A stretch of 64,000 nt of DNA from Cohnella sp. GbtcB17 (GTDB lineage Bacteria > Bacillota > Bacilli > Paenibacillales > Paenibacillaceae). The stretch covers positions 1-64,000 of the forward strand of contig NZ_JAGXJW010000047.1 of assembly GCF_019091135.1 (NCBI RefSeq), written 5' to 3'. Positions 35,549-44,317 of this stretch are shown in pieces. Made by a program: the position numbers and the translations under genes. The notes under the pieces were generated by a model. The model saw only the letters and a program-made list of their open reading frames with translations, ran no database searches and was not told the DNA's origin. Each line of letters opens with the position of its first letter. Position 1 is the first letter of the stretch.

Positions 35549-36784
35549 TTAGCGCACGTACGTTCTGCCCGTTCCTTTGCAGGCGATGCACGTCTCGTAA
35601 AAGTAGCTCATCAAATCCGCGCGCGTTTTTTTTCTCGTAATCTCAAGCAGCCCGAGTCTCGTCCAGCCGACGACCTGGCATTTGGTCCGGTCCTGCCGCA
35701 TCGTCTCCACGATCCGCTCGACCACCCGCCTGCGATGTTCCTCGTCCGCCATGTCGATGAAGTCGACGATGACGATCCCCCCGATGTCGCGAAGGCGAAG
35801 CAGTCTGGCGATCTCGGCCGCGGCTTCGAGATTCGTCTGAAATACCGTCTCCTCCAGATCGATCGCGCCCGTATACTTGCCCGTATTGACGTCGATGACG
35901 GTCAACGCTTCCGTATGGTCGATCACCAGGTAGCCGCCGCTCTGCAGCGCCACGCGCCGCTGGAAAGCGCGGTCGATTTGCGACTTGATTCCGAAATGCT
36001 CGTACAGCGGCATCGCTTCGGCATGCAGCTTGACGCGATGCTCCAAATGCGGCGCAGCCTGCCGCAAATAGGCCCGCGCATCGCGGTAAGCGCGCTCGTC
36101 GTCGACGATCAACGCTTCCATCTCGGGCTTGAACACGTCCCTCACCGTCCGCTGCACGAGCCCAAAGTCCCGATGAAGCTCCGCCGGCGCCTCGGCCGTT
36201 GCACCGCGCTCCGAGATATGGCGCCATACATTGCGCAGTCCTTCGAGATCCCGCGCGAGCGAATCCCGCGACTCGCCTTCGGCGTTGGTCCGCAAGATGA
36301 GCCCTTCTCCGGCATCCCGCAGCTCCTCCGCAAGCCCCTTGAGCCTGGCGCGCTCTTGTTCCTGTTCGATCTTCTTGGATACGCCGACGTAATCGGCGTG
36401 CGGCATATAAACAAGGCAGCGTCCGGGCAGCGAATAGTGCGTCGTGATCCGCGCGCCCTTGCCTCCGAGCGGCTCCTTCATGATCTGAACGATGCGCCGG
36501 TCGCCCGGCTTCAGAAGCTCGGCAATGGACGGCTTCGTCTTGGGCTGCCGGTCCAGGTGCGGGTGAAGGACGTCGTCCACGTAAAGAAAGGCGTTTTTGG
36601 GGAGCCCGATGTCGACGAACGCCGCCTGCATGCCGGGCAGGACGTTGACGACGCGTCCCAAATAAATGTTCCCGACCAAGGAGGTGCCCTCCGAGCGCTC
36701 GACGCTGAATTCGGTCAGCACGCCGTCTTCGAGAAGCGAGGACTGTGTCACGTTGCGCGTGCAGTGGACGAAGAGCTGCTTCAT
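35549..36784 (-). CDS. rng: Ribonuclease E/G family protein
   Basis: A 411-residue endoribonuclease of the short RNase G type. An N-terminal S1-like region (GNIYLGRVVNVLPGMQAAFVD) is followed by the catalytic core with the Mg-binding aspartates in IDVNTGKYTG and VDFIDMA. The C-terminal CIACKGTGR supplies the Zn-link CxxC. It is preceded by CAGGAGG and starts 80 bases after spoIVFB. The long in-frame extension upstream overlaps spoIVFB in another frame and is discarded. Order spoIVFB-rng-rplU is typical of Paenibacillaceae. Confidence 0.93.
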   Translation of the reverse strand: MKQLFVHCTRNVTQSSLLEDGVLTEFSVERSEGTSLVGNIYLGRVVNVLPGMQAAFVDIGLPKNAFLYVDDVLHPHLDRQPKTKPSIAELLKPGDRRIVQIMKEPLGGKGARITTHYSLPGRCLVYMPHADYVGVSKKIEQEQERARLKGLAEELRDAGEGLILRTNAEGESRDSLARDLEGLRNVWRHISERGATAEAPAELHRDFGLVQRTVRDVFKPEMEALIVDDERAYRDARAYLRQAAPHLEHRVKLHAEAMPLYEHFGIKSQIDRAFQRRVALQSGGYLVIDHTEALTVIDVNTGKYTGAIDLEETVFQTNLEAAAEIARLLRLRDIGGIVIVDFIDMADEEHRRRVVERIVETMRQDRTKCQVVGWTRLGLLEITRKKTRADLMSYFYETCIACKGTGRTYVR

Positions 36785-36864
36785 GCCAACCTCCTGGGCG
36801 AACGGTCTCGCTTGTCCCGAGCGATGGCTGCCCGGGCCGCGGAATGTAGCCGTTTTAACCCATT

Positions 36865-37740
36865 TTACATGAAAAAGCGAAAATCCGCATTCCCTTCCGG
36901 CAAGCTGCCCAAAAAGCCGTCGATGACCTGTCCTTCGGGCAGGACGCGCGATATTTTCCCGTGATCCATCATATAGACGAGGTGGTAGCGCTCCTTCATG
37001 AGCAAACGGACGACATGCGACAGCTGCCGATGCCGCGACACGACGATCGGCTGCGCCAGCGTCCCCGCGTCGATCCGGTTCGAGGAACGCTCGGCTCTGC
37101 GGACGAGAAAACGAAGGAAAACGAACGGCAGATTGCGCATATACGTCCAATTGGAGGCGAACAAAAACAAGCCGATCGCCAGTAAATTGAGATGAACGAG
37201 TCCGCCGTAGAGCGGCGGAGACAACGCGCCGAGCACGACGGCCGCGCTGAACAGCAGGCTGATGCGGGCGCTCCAAATCAGCGTGCGATGATAGGGAAAA
37301 TGCAGGCAAAACCAGCATTGCAGCAGCCTTCCGCCATCGAGCGGCAGCACCGGCAGTAGATTGAAGACGGCGATCAAGCCGCTCGCCCTCGCGAAATCTT
37401 CGGCCCAGACCTGATCGATAAGCCCCGCCTGGCCCAGTCCCCAGGCTGCCAGCGACAGCAGCGCGTTGTATGCCGGTCCCGCCGCCGCGACGAGCGCTTC
37501 CTCGCGCGCCGGCACGGAGCCGGCTTCCTCCGTCTCGACGACGCCCCCGAACGGCAGCAGCTTAACTTCGCGGATTTTCCACCCGAAGCGAAGCGCGGTC
37601 CATAGATGGGCAAGCTCGTGCAGCAGCACGATAAAAAAAAGCGCGATCATCTCCTGGAAGCGGCCGGTGAGGACGGAGAGCAGCATGAGAAGCACGAAGA
37701 GCGGGTGGAACCGGAAGGCGATTCCCCCGATTTTAATCAA
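36865..37740 (-). CDS. spoIVFB: Stage IV sporulation protein FB, intramembrane metalloprotease
   Basis: A 291-residue M50 (site-2-protease) family enzyme that processes pro-sigmaK in the mother cell. Zinc motif LLHELAH is near residue 40 and the third ligand region NLLPVLPLDGGR near 130-140. Six hydrophobic segments lie before residue 200, and a C-terminal CBS-like domain (about 225-291; TLAQPIVVSRHRQLSHVVRLL) follows. It overlaps the spoIVFA stop by eight bases, consistent with the spoIVFA-spoIVFB operon of Bacillus. Confidence 0.93.
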   Translation of the reverse strand: MIKIGGIAFRFHPLFVLLMLLSVLTGRFQEMIALFFIVLLHELAHLWTALRFGWKIREVKLLPFGGVVETEEAGSVPAREEALVAAAGPAYNALLSLAAWGLGQAGLIDQVWAEDFARASGLIAVFNLLPVLPLDGGRLLQCWFCLHFPYHRTLIWSARISLLFSAAVVLGALSPPLYGGLVHLNLLAIGLFLFASNWTYMRNLPFVFLRFLVRRAERSSNRIDAGTLAQPIVVSRHRQLSHVVRLLMKERYHLVYMMDHGKISRVLPEGQVIDGFLGSLPEGNADFRFFM

Positions 37741-38941
37741 AAGGAATCACTTCCTGCGGATCGAGCGGCCGGTCGCCGAGGCGAATCGCGAAATAAAGAA
37801 TGCGCGCGCCGGAGCCGTCCGCCGCCGGACCGAGCGCGCCGAGCTTGCCTCCCGCCTCGACCCAGTCGTCCGCCCGCACCGAAGCCGCGCTGACGCCGCC
37901 GTAGACGGTCACGATCCGTCCGGCGTGCTGTACGAGTATGGTCGCGTCCCCTTGGGACGAAGACGTGACCTGGATGACGCGTCCGCTATGGACGGCGTTC
38001 ACCTCGCTGCCCGGAGCCGCCTCGATCTTTATTCCGGTGCCGTTTTGCTTGTAGGTCTCCGCGATACGGCCCTGAACGGGCGCCACCGTCTGCTGGCCGT
38101 CCCACTCCGCGGTCACTTCCTCGACGTCGCCGCCGCCGCGGCGGAATACGGGCAGGAACGACGGCGAATCCCCGAACATGCGGCCGTACCAGGCTTCGGC
38201 GGCGGAGAAATCCATGTCCTGCGTCACCGCAACCGTCATCCAGTCTTCAGCCTGCCCGCTGCCCGGCAGCTCCCACTTCAGCCAGCCCCATGCCGCGCCG
38301 TACAGCAGCAGGGCGACGGCCGCACGTCTGACGAATCCCCGCCGCAACCGCGCAAGCATGCCGCTGCCCTCATAGCTCCCTCCGGGCGGCCGGCGGCCCG
38401 CGTTCGAACCGGCCGGTTCGTTGTACCAGGGCGCGATCGGCGCTCCGCCTCCGTATAGGCCTGCTCCGCCGGCGATGTCGCCGGCCGCGCCGCTCCCGCT
38501 TCCTCCCGCCGTTCCGCCCAATACGACGCCCGCAGGTCGCTTAGCGTTCCTGTCGTCTCCATACGTGCCCGGCGCGCCGACGATTCCCCCGGCGGCTGAG
38601 GCGGTGACAGCCCCCCGCTCGTCCCGAACGCCTGCGCCGGCGGCCGGCAGATCGCCAAGCGTCTTTTCTCCGCCCCAGCGCAGGCTGCCGATCGGGCCGA
38701 CTTCCGCCGCCGGTCCGTCGCGCTCGGCGCGCCGCTTCGTCTTTACGATCGGACGCCAGGCGGCGCTCATCCGCAGCTGGCGCTGCCTCTCCTTCCACCA
38801 CAGCTCGGGATCGGCTTCCAGCTCCTCCGGCGAATACGGTCTGTACGCGTACGGCGCCGACGGCGCGCCGCCTCCGGGACCCGCTCCCCCCGCGGCTGTG
38901 CCCGTCCGCCACGCTTCCCGCTTGTCCGTCTTCTTCGCCAT
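37733..38941 (-). CDS. spoIVFA: Stage IV sporulation protein FA-like, M23-domain membrane protein
   Basis: A 402-residue protein. A long Gly/Ala/Pro-rich cytoplasmic N-terminus (about 1-205) precedes one transmembrane helix (AAVALLLYGAAWGW, about 208-225) and a C-terminal LytM/M23-type domain (about 290-400). The peptidase domain has lost metal-binding residues: the usual HxH near the end reads ILYFAIRLG. SpoIVFA tethers and inhibits SpoIVFB, and is cut by SpoIVB, which fits a non-catalytic M23 fold. It is about 140 residues longer than the B. subtilis protein because of the N-terminal region. AAGGAGG precedes the ATG; a sigmaE-like promoter lies upstream. Confidence 0.85.
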   Translation of the reverse strand: MAKKTDKREAWRTGTAAGGAGPGGGAPSAPYAYRPYSPEELEADPELWWKERQRQLRMSAAWRPIVKTKRRAERDGPAAEVGPIGSLRWGGEKTLGDLPAAGAGVRDERGAVTASAAGGIVGAPGTYGDDRNAKRPAGVVLGGTAGGSGSGAAGDIAGGAGLYGGGAPIAPWYNEPAGSNAGRRPPGGSYEGSGMLARLRRGFVRRAAVALLLYGAAWGWLKWELPGSGQAEDWMTVAVTQDMDFSAAEAWYGRMFGDSPSFLPVFRRGGGDVEEVTAEWDGQQTVAPVQGRIAETYKQNGTGIKIEAAPGSEVNAVHSGRVIQVTSSSQGDATILVQHAGRIVTVYGGVSAASVRADDWVEAGGKLGALGPAADGSGARILYFAIRLGDRPLDPQEVIPFD

Positions 38942-38971
38942 GCCGAGCCCTCCTTGTCCTCTACTTCTAAC

Positions 38972-39000
38972 ACCTTATGGCCGCGGGACAAGGAATAGAC
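38972..39000 (-). promoter_or_regulatory. Candidate sigmaE-type promoter of spoIVFA-spoIVFB
   Basis: GTCTATT (38994-39000) and CATAAGGT (38972-38979) with 14 bp between, 30 bases before the spoIVFA ATG and downstream of the rodA terminator. spoIVF is a sigmaE operon in B. subtilis. Confidence 0.45.
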
Positions 39001-39023
39001 CTCATAGACCTCTGGGTACGCAA

Positions 39024-39068
39024 ACAGCCGTCCCGGCGTCTTGGAAGAAGACGCGACGGAACGGCTGT
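39024..39068 (-). terminator. Terminator-like hairpin after rodA
   Basis: ACAGCCGT ... ACGGCTGT stem with an inner GCGTCTT/AAGACGC pair. Only three T follow on the minus strand, so it is a moderate terminator. Confidence 0.6.
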
Positions 39069-39081
39069 ACGGCAATATCCT

Positions 39082-40230
39082 CTATTCTTCAAGCGTGTAT
39101 TTCTCTTGATGCGCCCTGATGCTGAATACGAGTCCGATGGACAGCATGTTGAGCAGGAGCGAGGTGCCGCCATAGCTGACGAACGGCAGCGTAATGCCGG
39201 TGAGCGGCATCAGTCCGATCATCATGCCGACATTTTGGAAAATTTGGAACACGAGCATCGAAGCGATGCCGATAATGATGAACGAGCCTTTGATATCGAT
39301 GCACTGGTAAGCGATGATGATCATCCTGTATATGAAAACGAAATACAGGAGGAGCAGCACCGCCGCGCCCTGGAAGCCGAATTCCTCCCCGACGACGACG
39401 AAGATCGAATCGGAGTACGTGTAGGGAATAAACTTGCGATTTTTGGACTCGCCCTGCATGTATCCGTCCCCGGCCAATCCGCCGGACCCGATCGCGATCT
39501 TGGCGTATTCGGTCTGGCGCCTCGCATCCGCGGACGCTTCCTCCGGATGGATGTACGTGTTGATCCGCTGGTACCAGTGGCCTTTGTCGTGGTCGTCCAG
39601 GTAGTTCTTGATCTCCTGGTTGTACGTATTAAACAACGTGTAGAAAAGCAAAATTCCGCCTACGACGGCGGCAAGACCGATGAGGACGTACGAATAGCGC
39701 ACGTTGCCGATCCATAACATGCCGAGCACGATAAATACGTAGATCGTTGCATTGCCGAGATCCGGTTGAATCATGACGAGCAAAAACGGAACGAACGAGA
39801 CCGCCGCGATCAGCAGCACGTCCTTGCGCATCGATAAAGGATCGCCTTGTCTGCGTCCCATGAGCCAAGCAACGGTGATAATGAGGAAAATCTTCACAAT
39901 CTCTGCAGGCTGGAACTGTATGTTGCCCGGCAGCTCGAACCAGCTCTTGGCACCGTTGACCGGAGTCGCAAACAGGTAAACGGCGACAAGCAGCGCAAGT
40001 CCGATTCCGTACCAGACATACCAGGTCTTCAGCAGCAGCCTATAATTGAACAAAGTCGTCAGCAAAATGAGTACGAACCCGATACAGTAAAAGATAAGCT
40101 GCTGCATCGGCTTGGCGGAATATCCGGCATCGATACTCGTCGCGCTGCGCACAAGCAGCGCGCTGATCGCCATGAAGCCGAACAGGCACAGCAGCATGAT
40201 CAGATCGATTTTTTTAAGACGGTTAAGCAA
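39082..40230 (-). CDS. rodA: SEDS-family peptidoglycan polymerase, RodA-like
   Basis: A 382-residue polytopic protein of the FtsW/RodA/SpoVE family: NIQFQPAEIVKIFLI, LLVMIQPDLGNATIY, and the C-terminal PLTGITLPFVSYGGTSLLLNM signature. Its place in the mre/min cluster and the lack of an FtsW-type context favour RodA; FtsW or SpoVE cannot be excluded. The start is TTG; a weak ribosome-binding site overlaps the end of minD six bases upstream. B. subtilis has no rodA between minD and spoIVFA. Confidence 0.88.
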   Translation of the reverse strand: MLNRLKKIDLIMLLCLFGFMAISALLVRSATSIDAGYSAKPMQQLIFYCIGFVLILLTTLFNYRLLLKTWYVWYGIGLALLVAVYLFATPVNGAKSWFELPGNIQFQPAEIVKIFLIITVAWLMGRRQGDPLSMRKDVLLIAAVSFVPFLLVMIQPDLGNATIYVFIVLGMLWIGNVRYSYVLIGLAAVVGGILLFYTLFNTYNQEIKNYLDDHDKGHWYQRINTYIHPEEASADARRQTEYAKIAIGSGGLAGDGYMQGESKNRKFIPYTYSDSIFVVVGEEFGFQGAAVLLLLYFVFIYRMIIIAYQCIDIKGSFIIIGIASMLVFQIFQNVGMMIGLMPLTGITLPFVSYGGTSLLLNMLSIGLVFSIRAHQEKYTLEE

Positions 40231-40236
40231 TTCAGA

Positions 40237-41031
40237 TCAACCCATTCCGAGAAACTTGCGCATGCGCCGCAGCACGCCGGATTTTTCTTCCAGGTGCATC
40301 AGCGGAACGGTCTCGCCGAGGATGCGGCGCGCGACGTTGCGATAGGCCATCGCGGCTCGGGAGTTCGGATTCATGACGGTCGGCTCGCCCTGGTTCGCCG
40401 CCTTGATGACGTCCTCGTCGTCCGGCACGATGCCGATCAGATCGATTGCCAGCACCTGGATAATGTCGTCGACCTCGAGCATGTCCCCGCTCTTCAGCAG
40501 ATTCGGCCGAATCCGGTTGATGATGAGCTTGGGCTGCGAAATGTTCGTCTTTTCGAGCAGGCCGATGACCCGGTCCGCGTCGCGGACGGCCGCATTCTCG
40601 GGCGTCGTCACGACGATGGCATGATCGGCGCCGGCGATCGCATTGCGGAAGCCCTGTTCGATCCCCGCCGGACAGTCGATGATGACATAATCGAAATCGG
40701 GCTTCAGTTCCTCCACGATTTTGCGAACCTGATCGGGCGAAATGTCGTTTTTATCCTTCGTCTGCGCGGCCGGAAGCATGTACAGCTCGTCGAAGCGCTT
40801 GTCCTTCACGAGCGCCTGGTTCAGGCGGCAGCGTCCTTCGGCCACGTCGATCAGATCGTAAATGATCCGGTTTTCGAGACCCATCACGACGTCCAGATTG
40901 CGCAGGCCGATATCGGTATCGATCATGCACACCTTTTTGCCCATGAGCGCCAGGGCCGTGCCGACATTCGCGGAAGTCGTCGTCTTGCCAACGCCGCCCT
41001 TGCCCGATGTCACGACTATCGCTTCACCCAT
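40237..41031 (-). CDS. minD: Septum site-determining ATPase MinD
   Basis: A 264-residue deviant Walker A ATPase: TSGKGGVGKTTTSANVG, the switch region DTDIGLRNLDVVMGLENR, and IDCPAGIEQGF. The C-terminal amphipathic helix that attaches MinD to membrane is seen in RRMRKFLGMG. With MinC it blocks division at the poles. AAGGAG lies nine bases before the ATG. No minE is present; spore formers usually recruit MinCD by DivIVA/MinJ. Confidence 0.97.
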   Translation of the reverse strand: MGEAIVVTSGKGGVGKTTTSANVGTALALMGKKVCMIDTDIGLRNLDVVMGLENRIIYDLIDVAEGRCRLNQALVKDKRFDELYMLPAAQTKDKNDISPDQVRKIVEELKPDFDYVIIDCPAGIEQGFRNAIAGADHAIVVTTPENAAVRDADRVIGLLEKTNISQPKLIINRIRPNLLKSGDMLEVDDIIQVLAIDLIGIVPDDEDVIKAANQGEPTVMNPNSRAAMAYRNVARRILGETVPLMHLEEKSGVLRRMRKFLGMG

Positions 41032-41035
41032 CGTT

Positions 41036-41698
41036 CTACACTCCTTTGGCCTGCAAAACTCGATTGCGGATATGGTGCAGGTGCGCCGTCTTGTCGATTT
41101 GCATGGCGCCGTCCTTTAAATAAGCGTATTCCATCCACGATTCGCCGCTGGCCCATTCGTCGGGCGGACGGCTGATGACCTCGGCGATGCGAAGCTGCGT
41201 CGGCTTCATGAGCGACGCCGCGATGATCGCCTCGGAATGGCCGGCGCACCCTGCGTGAGCCACGCCACGAAGCGCGCCCATTATATAAATATCGCCCGTA
41301 CTCCGAACGGCCCCGCCGGGATTGACGTCCCCGAGCAGCAGCAGATGTCCTTCGTGCTCGAGCGTCTGCCCGGACCGAACCATGCCGGTGACCGTCTCGA
41401 CCTTATAGGAGCTGTAGTCGGCCGGTCCGACGGGGGGCGGATCGCTCTCGATCGATTGGACGACAAAATTGCCCTGCTTGCGAATAATCGAGCGGATGCG
41501 CTCTCTATCCTCCTCGGGAAGCTGACGGGCGCCGAGTTTGATCTGAATATGCACGATCGGTCCGGCGAGCTGCTGCTCGTGCTTCTGCAGCTTGGCTTCA
41601 AGCTCTTCGATCAGCGCGTCGAGCTCGCAATCGTCGTCGAGCAGAAATACGAGTCCGTCCTTGACCCCTTTGATCGTCACTAGCGATTTGACATTCAC
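41036..41698 (-). CDS. minC: Septum site-determining protein MinC
   Basis: A 220-residue FtsZ-assembly inhibitor. The N-terminal domain (about 1-105) binds FtsZ; the C-terminal beta-helix domain (about 115-220) has the MinC signature RSGQTLEHEGHLLLLGDVNPGG and GDIYIMGALRGVAHAG. The start is GTG with GGAGGG upstream. minD follows after four bases. mreD is 85 bases upstream on the same strand, as in B. subtilis. Confidence 0.96.
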   Translation of the reverse strand: MNVKSLVTIKGVKDGLVFLLDDDCELDALIEELEAKLQKHEQQLAGPIVHIQIKLGARQLPEEDRERIRSIIRKQGNFVVQSIESDPPPVGPADYSSYKVETVTGMVRSGQTLEHEGHLLLLGDVNPGGAVRSTGDIYIMGALRGVAHAGCAGHSEAIIAASLMKPTQLRIAEVISRPPDEWASGESWMEYAYLKDGAMQIDKTAHLHHIRNRVLQAKGV

Positions 41699-41783
41699 GC
41701 CTCGTCCCTCCTACTGCTAACCAATTCGGGCAGGAGCGCCCGAATTCCTGCCTGGCTGCCGCGATCCGTCGCTAGCGCGAGCT

Positions 41784-42320
41784 TCAGTTGCCCTCTGCCG
41801 TCTCCGACTGCGATACGACTTGCCGGACCAAGTAGCGTCGCAATGGCAGGTACAGCGCCAAGGCAACGAGCATTTGCAGCAGCAGCGTCGGCAGCACCTG
41901 CCAGTAGAAGACGAAGCTGGCGTTCAAGTGCGTTAGGGAGAACAGCTTGTATACGAAATAGACGAGCATGTCGAGCAAACCGCTGCCCACGCCGGTCAAC
42001 AGCAGGACGAACGCCAACGTGTTCAGCTTGCGCTCGAAGGCGAGTCCGATCAGATAACCGAACAAGGCCATGCCAAAAGCGTACGCACCGATCATATGGC
42101 CGTAAAACAGCATGTCCTCGAGCAAGCCGAACCCGAGACCGAACAAAAAAGCGCGATGACGGCCGCCCAGCAGTGCGACGAAAACCGTCATGATGAACGG
42201 AAGATGCAGCAGCAGCCGGCCGTTCCAGGCGGACGGCACGAGCCAGGGCAGCACCGAGGTCTGGATCAGCAGCAATACGAGCGTAGCTACGATGGCCCGG
42301 TTCATTCGGATCTTTGTCAT
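41784..42320 (-). CDS. mreD: Rod shape-determining protein MreD
   Basis: A 178-residue membrane protein with five to six hydrophobic segments, matching MreD in size and order. Sequence such as LGFGLLEDMLFYGHMIGAYAFGMALFGYL is typical. It spans the membrane in the elongasome beside MreC and RodA. Its ATG overlaps the mreC stop, giving coupled translation. Confidence 0.93.
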   Translation of the reverse strand: MTKIRMNRAIVATLVLLLIQTSVLPWLVPSAWNGRLLLHLPFIMTVFVALLGGRHRAFLFGLGFGLLEDMLFYGHMIGAYAFGMALFGYLIGLAFERKLNTLAFVLLLTGVGSGLLDMLVYFVYKLFSLTHLNASFVFYWQVLPTLLLQMLVALALYLPLRRYLVRQVVSQSETAEGN

Positions 42321-43189
42321 GGCTGATCCGGGTCCTGCGTCATAACGACGAATACTTCGTACAGATGGTCGAACTTGGCGGCCGGCTGGATCGTCGCCGT
42401 ATGCGTGAGGCCGAAGTCGCCGACCTGATTGGTGAGCACCTTGCCGATGATCAGCCCCTTGGGCAGAACGCCGCCCATACCGGACGTGACGACGGTATCG
42501 CCTTCGACCACGTTCGCGTTTTCATCGATTTTGCTCATGCGCATGACGCCGTTTTCCTTGTCGTAGTCGACGATGCCGAATACTTGCTGCTCCTTGCCGG
42601 ATATGGTCGCAGAGATCTGGAGCGTGTCCGGCGCGGTGGAGTCCAGCTCGGTAATCGGCATGACGGTCGACGTGAACTCGGACACCTTGCTGACCAAACC
42701 GACGAGTCCGTCCACAGTGACGACCGCCATCCCGGCCTTAACGCCGTCGTGGGCGCCCTGATCGATCTTGATCGTCTTGTCGTACGGATTGGAGCCGCTC
42801 GCGACCACCTGGGCGATAACCTGCTTATAATTGAATAATTGCTCTTGCCGCTTCTTGAATTCAAGATCTTTTTTGTAACGCTCGTTGTCGCTCGCGATCC
42901 GGTTGTAGCGGATCTGATCCTGCGTGTACATGGCCACCGTGCGGCGCAGCTCTTCGTTCTCCTTGTAGACGTCGGAAAGCCGGCCGAGGTCGCGGAAGAA
43001 GCCCGCGACCGCTCCGACCGGCCGGTACAGCGCGCTTTGCGCCGTCCCGAACGCGTCGTTAACGAAGCGTTCGGGCCACGTCAAGCCGCTGCGGCGCAAG
43101 GTGAACCCCATGACGGCGATAAAAAGGATCAAGCCGATCATGAGAATGAATAAACGTTTGGTCCCGAATAATTTAAAAATAACGATCAC
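42317..43189 (-). CDS. mreC: Rod shape-determining protein MreC
   Basis: A 290-residue protein with one N-terminal membrane helix (about 10-30), a coiled-coil (about 65-110), and the two beta-barrel domains of MreC (about 115-280; VVASGSNPYDKTIKIDQGAHDGVKAGMAV in the first). It links the MreB filament to extracellular peptidoglycan synthases. The start is GTG with a poor ribosome-binding site. Confidence 0.94.
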   Translation of the reverse strand: MIVIFKLFGTKRLFILMIGLILFIAVMGFTLRRSGLTWPERFVNDAFGTAQSALYRPVGAVAGFFRDLGRLSDVYKENEELRRTVAMYTQDQIRYNRIASDNERYKKDLEFKKRQEQLFNYKQVIAQVVASGSNPYDKTIKIDQGAHDGVKAGMAVVTVDGLVGLVSKVSEFTSTVMPITELDSTAPDTLQISATISGKEQQVFGIVDYDKENGVMRMSKIDENANVVEGDTVVTSGMGGVLPKGLIIGKVLTNQVGDFGLTHTATIQPAAKFDHLYEVFVVMTQDPDQP

Positions 43190-43228
43190 CTGCTTCTGAC
43201 ATGCCGCCGAACGGCGGTACCCGGCGCA

Positions 43229-44254
43229 TTAACGCCCGCGAGAAGAGCCCTTGGACTTGAACAGATGGATATTCTCAAGCGCCCTGCCGGTGCCGATCGC
43301 CACGCAATCGAGCGGGTTCTCGGCGACGATGACCGGCATGCCGGTCTCCCTGGCGAGCAGCTTGTCCAGATTGCGAAGCAGGCCGCCGCCGCCCGTCAGC
43401 ACGATGCCGCGGTCCATAATGTCCGCCGACAGCTCGGGCGGGCACTTCTCCAGCGTCACCTTGACGGCGTCGACGATCGCGTTCACCGTGTCGGCCAGCG
43501 CCTCCGTGATCTCGTCGGACGTGATGGCGAGCGTCTTCGGCAAGCCCGTGACCAGGTCGCGGCCGCGGATCTCGATCGACTCCATCTTGTCGAGCGGCAT
43601 AGCCGAACCGATCTCCATCTTGAGCTGCTCGCTCGTGCGCTCGCCGATCATCAGATTGTAGAGGCGCTTGATATATTGCATGATCGACTCGTCCATCTCG
43701 TCGCCGGCCACGCGGATCGAGCGGCTCGTGACGATGCCGCCGAGCGAGATGACCGCGACTTCGGTCGTGCCGCCGCCGATGTCGACGACCATGCTCCCGG
43801 TCGGCTCCCAGACGGGCAGGTCCGCGCCGATCGCAGCCGCGAACGGCTCTTCGATCGTGACGGCGTCGCGCGCGCCGGCCTGCTTGGCGGCATCTTCGAC
43901 CGCGCGCTTCTCGACGGCCGTAATGCCGGAAGGCACGCAGATCATTACATTGGGATGGCGCGAAGGGAAGGAACGCTGCTTCTGGGCGCGATTCAAAAAG
44001 TACTTAATCATCGTGGCGGTCGTGTCAAAATCGGCGATGACGCCGTCCTTCATCGGGCGGATGGCGCGAATGTTGCCCGGGGTTCGTCCGATCATTTTCT
44101 TGGCTGCTTCGCCGACGGCCTCGATCTTCTTTGTATCGGTACGAAGGGCGACCACGGAGGGTTCCCTGACGACGATGCCTTTGCCTTTGACGTATACGAG
44201 CGTGTTAGCTGTGCCCAGGTCGATACCCAGGTCTCGTGTAAATCCTCCGAACAT
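43229..44254 (-). CDS. mreB: Rod shape-determining actin homologue MreB
   Basis: A 341-residue actin-fold ATPase: [20 protein letters not shown] at the N-terminus, [16 protein letters not shown] for phosphate 2, and [16 protein letters not shown] for adenosine binding. It organises lateral cell-wall synthesis under the membrane. AGGAGG precedes the ATG, and a sigmaA-type promoter overlaps the end of radC. It heads mreB-mreC-mreD-minC-minD-rodA. Confidence 0.97.
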   Translation of the reverse strand: MFGGFTRDLGIDLGTANTLVYVKGKGIVVREPSVVALRTDTKKIEAVGEAAKKMIGRTPGNIRAIRPMKDGVIADFDTTATMIKYFLNRAQKQRSFPSRHPNVMICVPSGITAVEKRAVEDAAKQAGARDAVTIEEPFAAAIGADLPVWEPTGSMVVDIGGGTTEVAVISLGGIVTSRSIRVAGDEMDESIMQYIKRLYNLMIGERTSEQLKMEIGSAMPLDKMESIEIRGRDLVTGLPKTLAITSDEITEALADTVNAIVDAVKVTLEKCPPELSADIMDRGIVLTGGGGLLRNLDKLLARETGMPVIVAENPLDCVAIGTGRALENIHLFKSKGSSRGR

Positions 44255-44287
44255 GCTTTGTAACCTCCTGTTGGGACAATCCTGTAT

Positions 44288-44317
44288 ATTATATTACAAG
44301 GAGCCCAGCTCCTTCAA
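44288..44317 (-). promoter_or_regulatory. sigmaA-type promoter of mreB with inverted repeat in the spacer
   Basis: TTGAAG (44312-44317) and TATAAT (44288-44293) with an 18-bp spacer, at the very end of radC. The spacer contains the perfect inverted repeat AAGGAGC-TGG-GCTCCTT (44298-44314). Confidence 0.55.
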
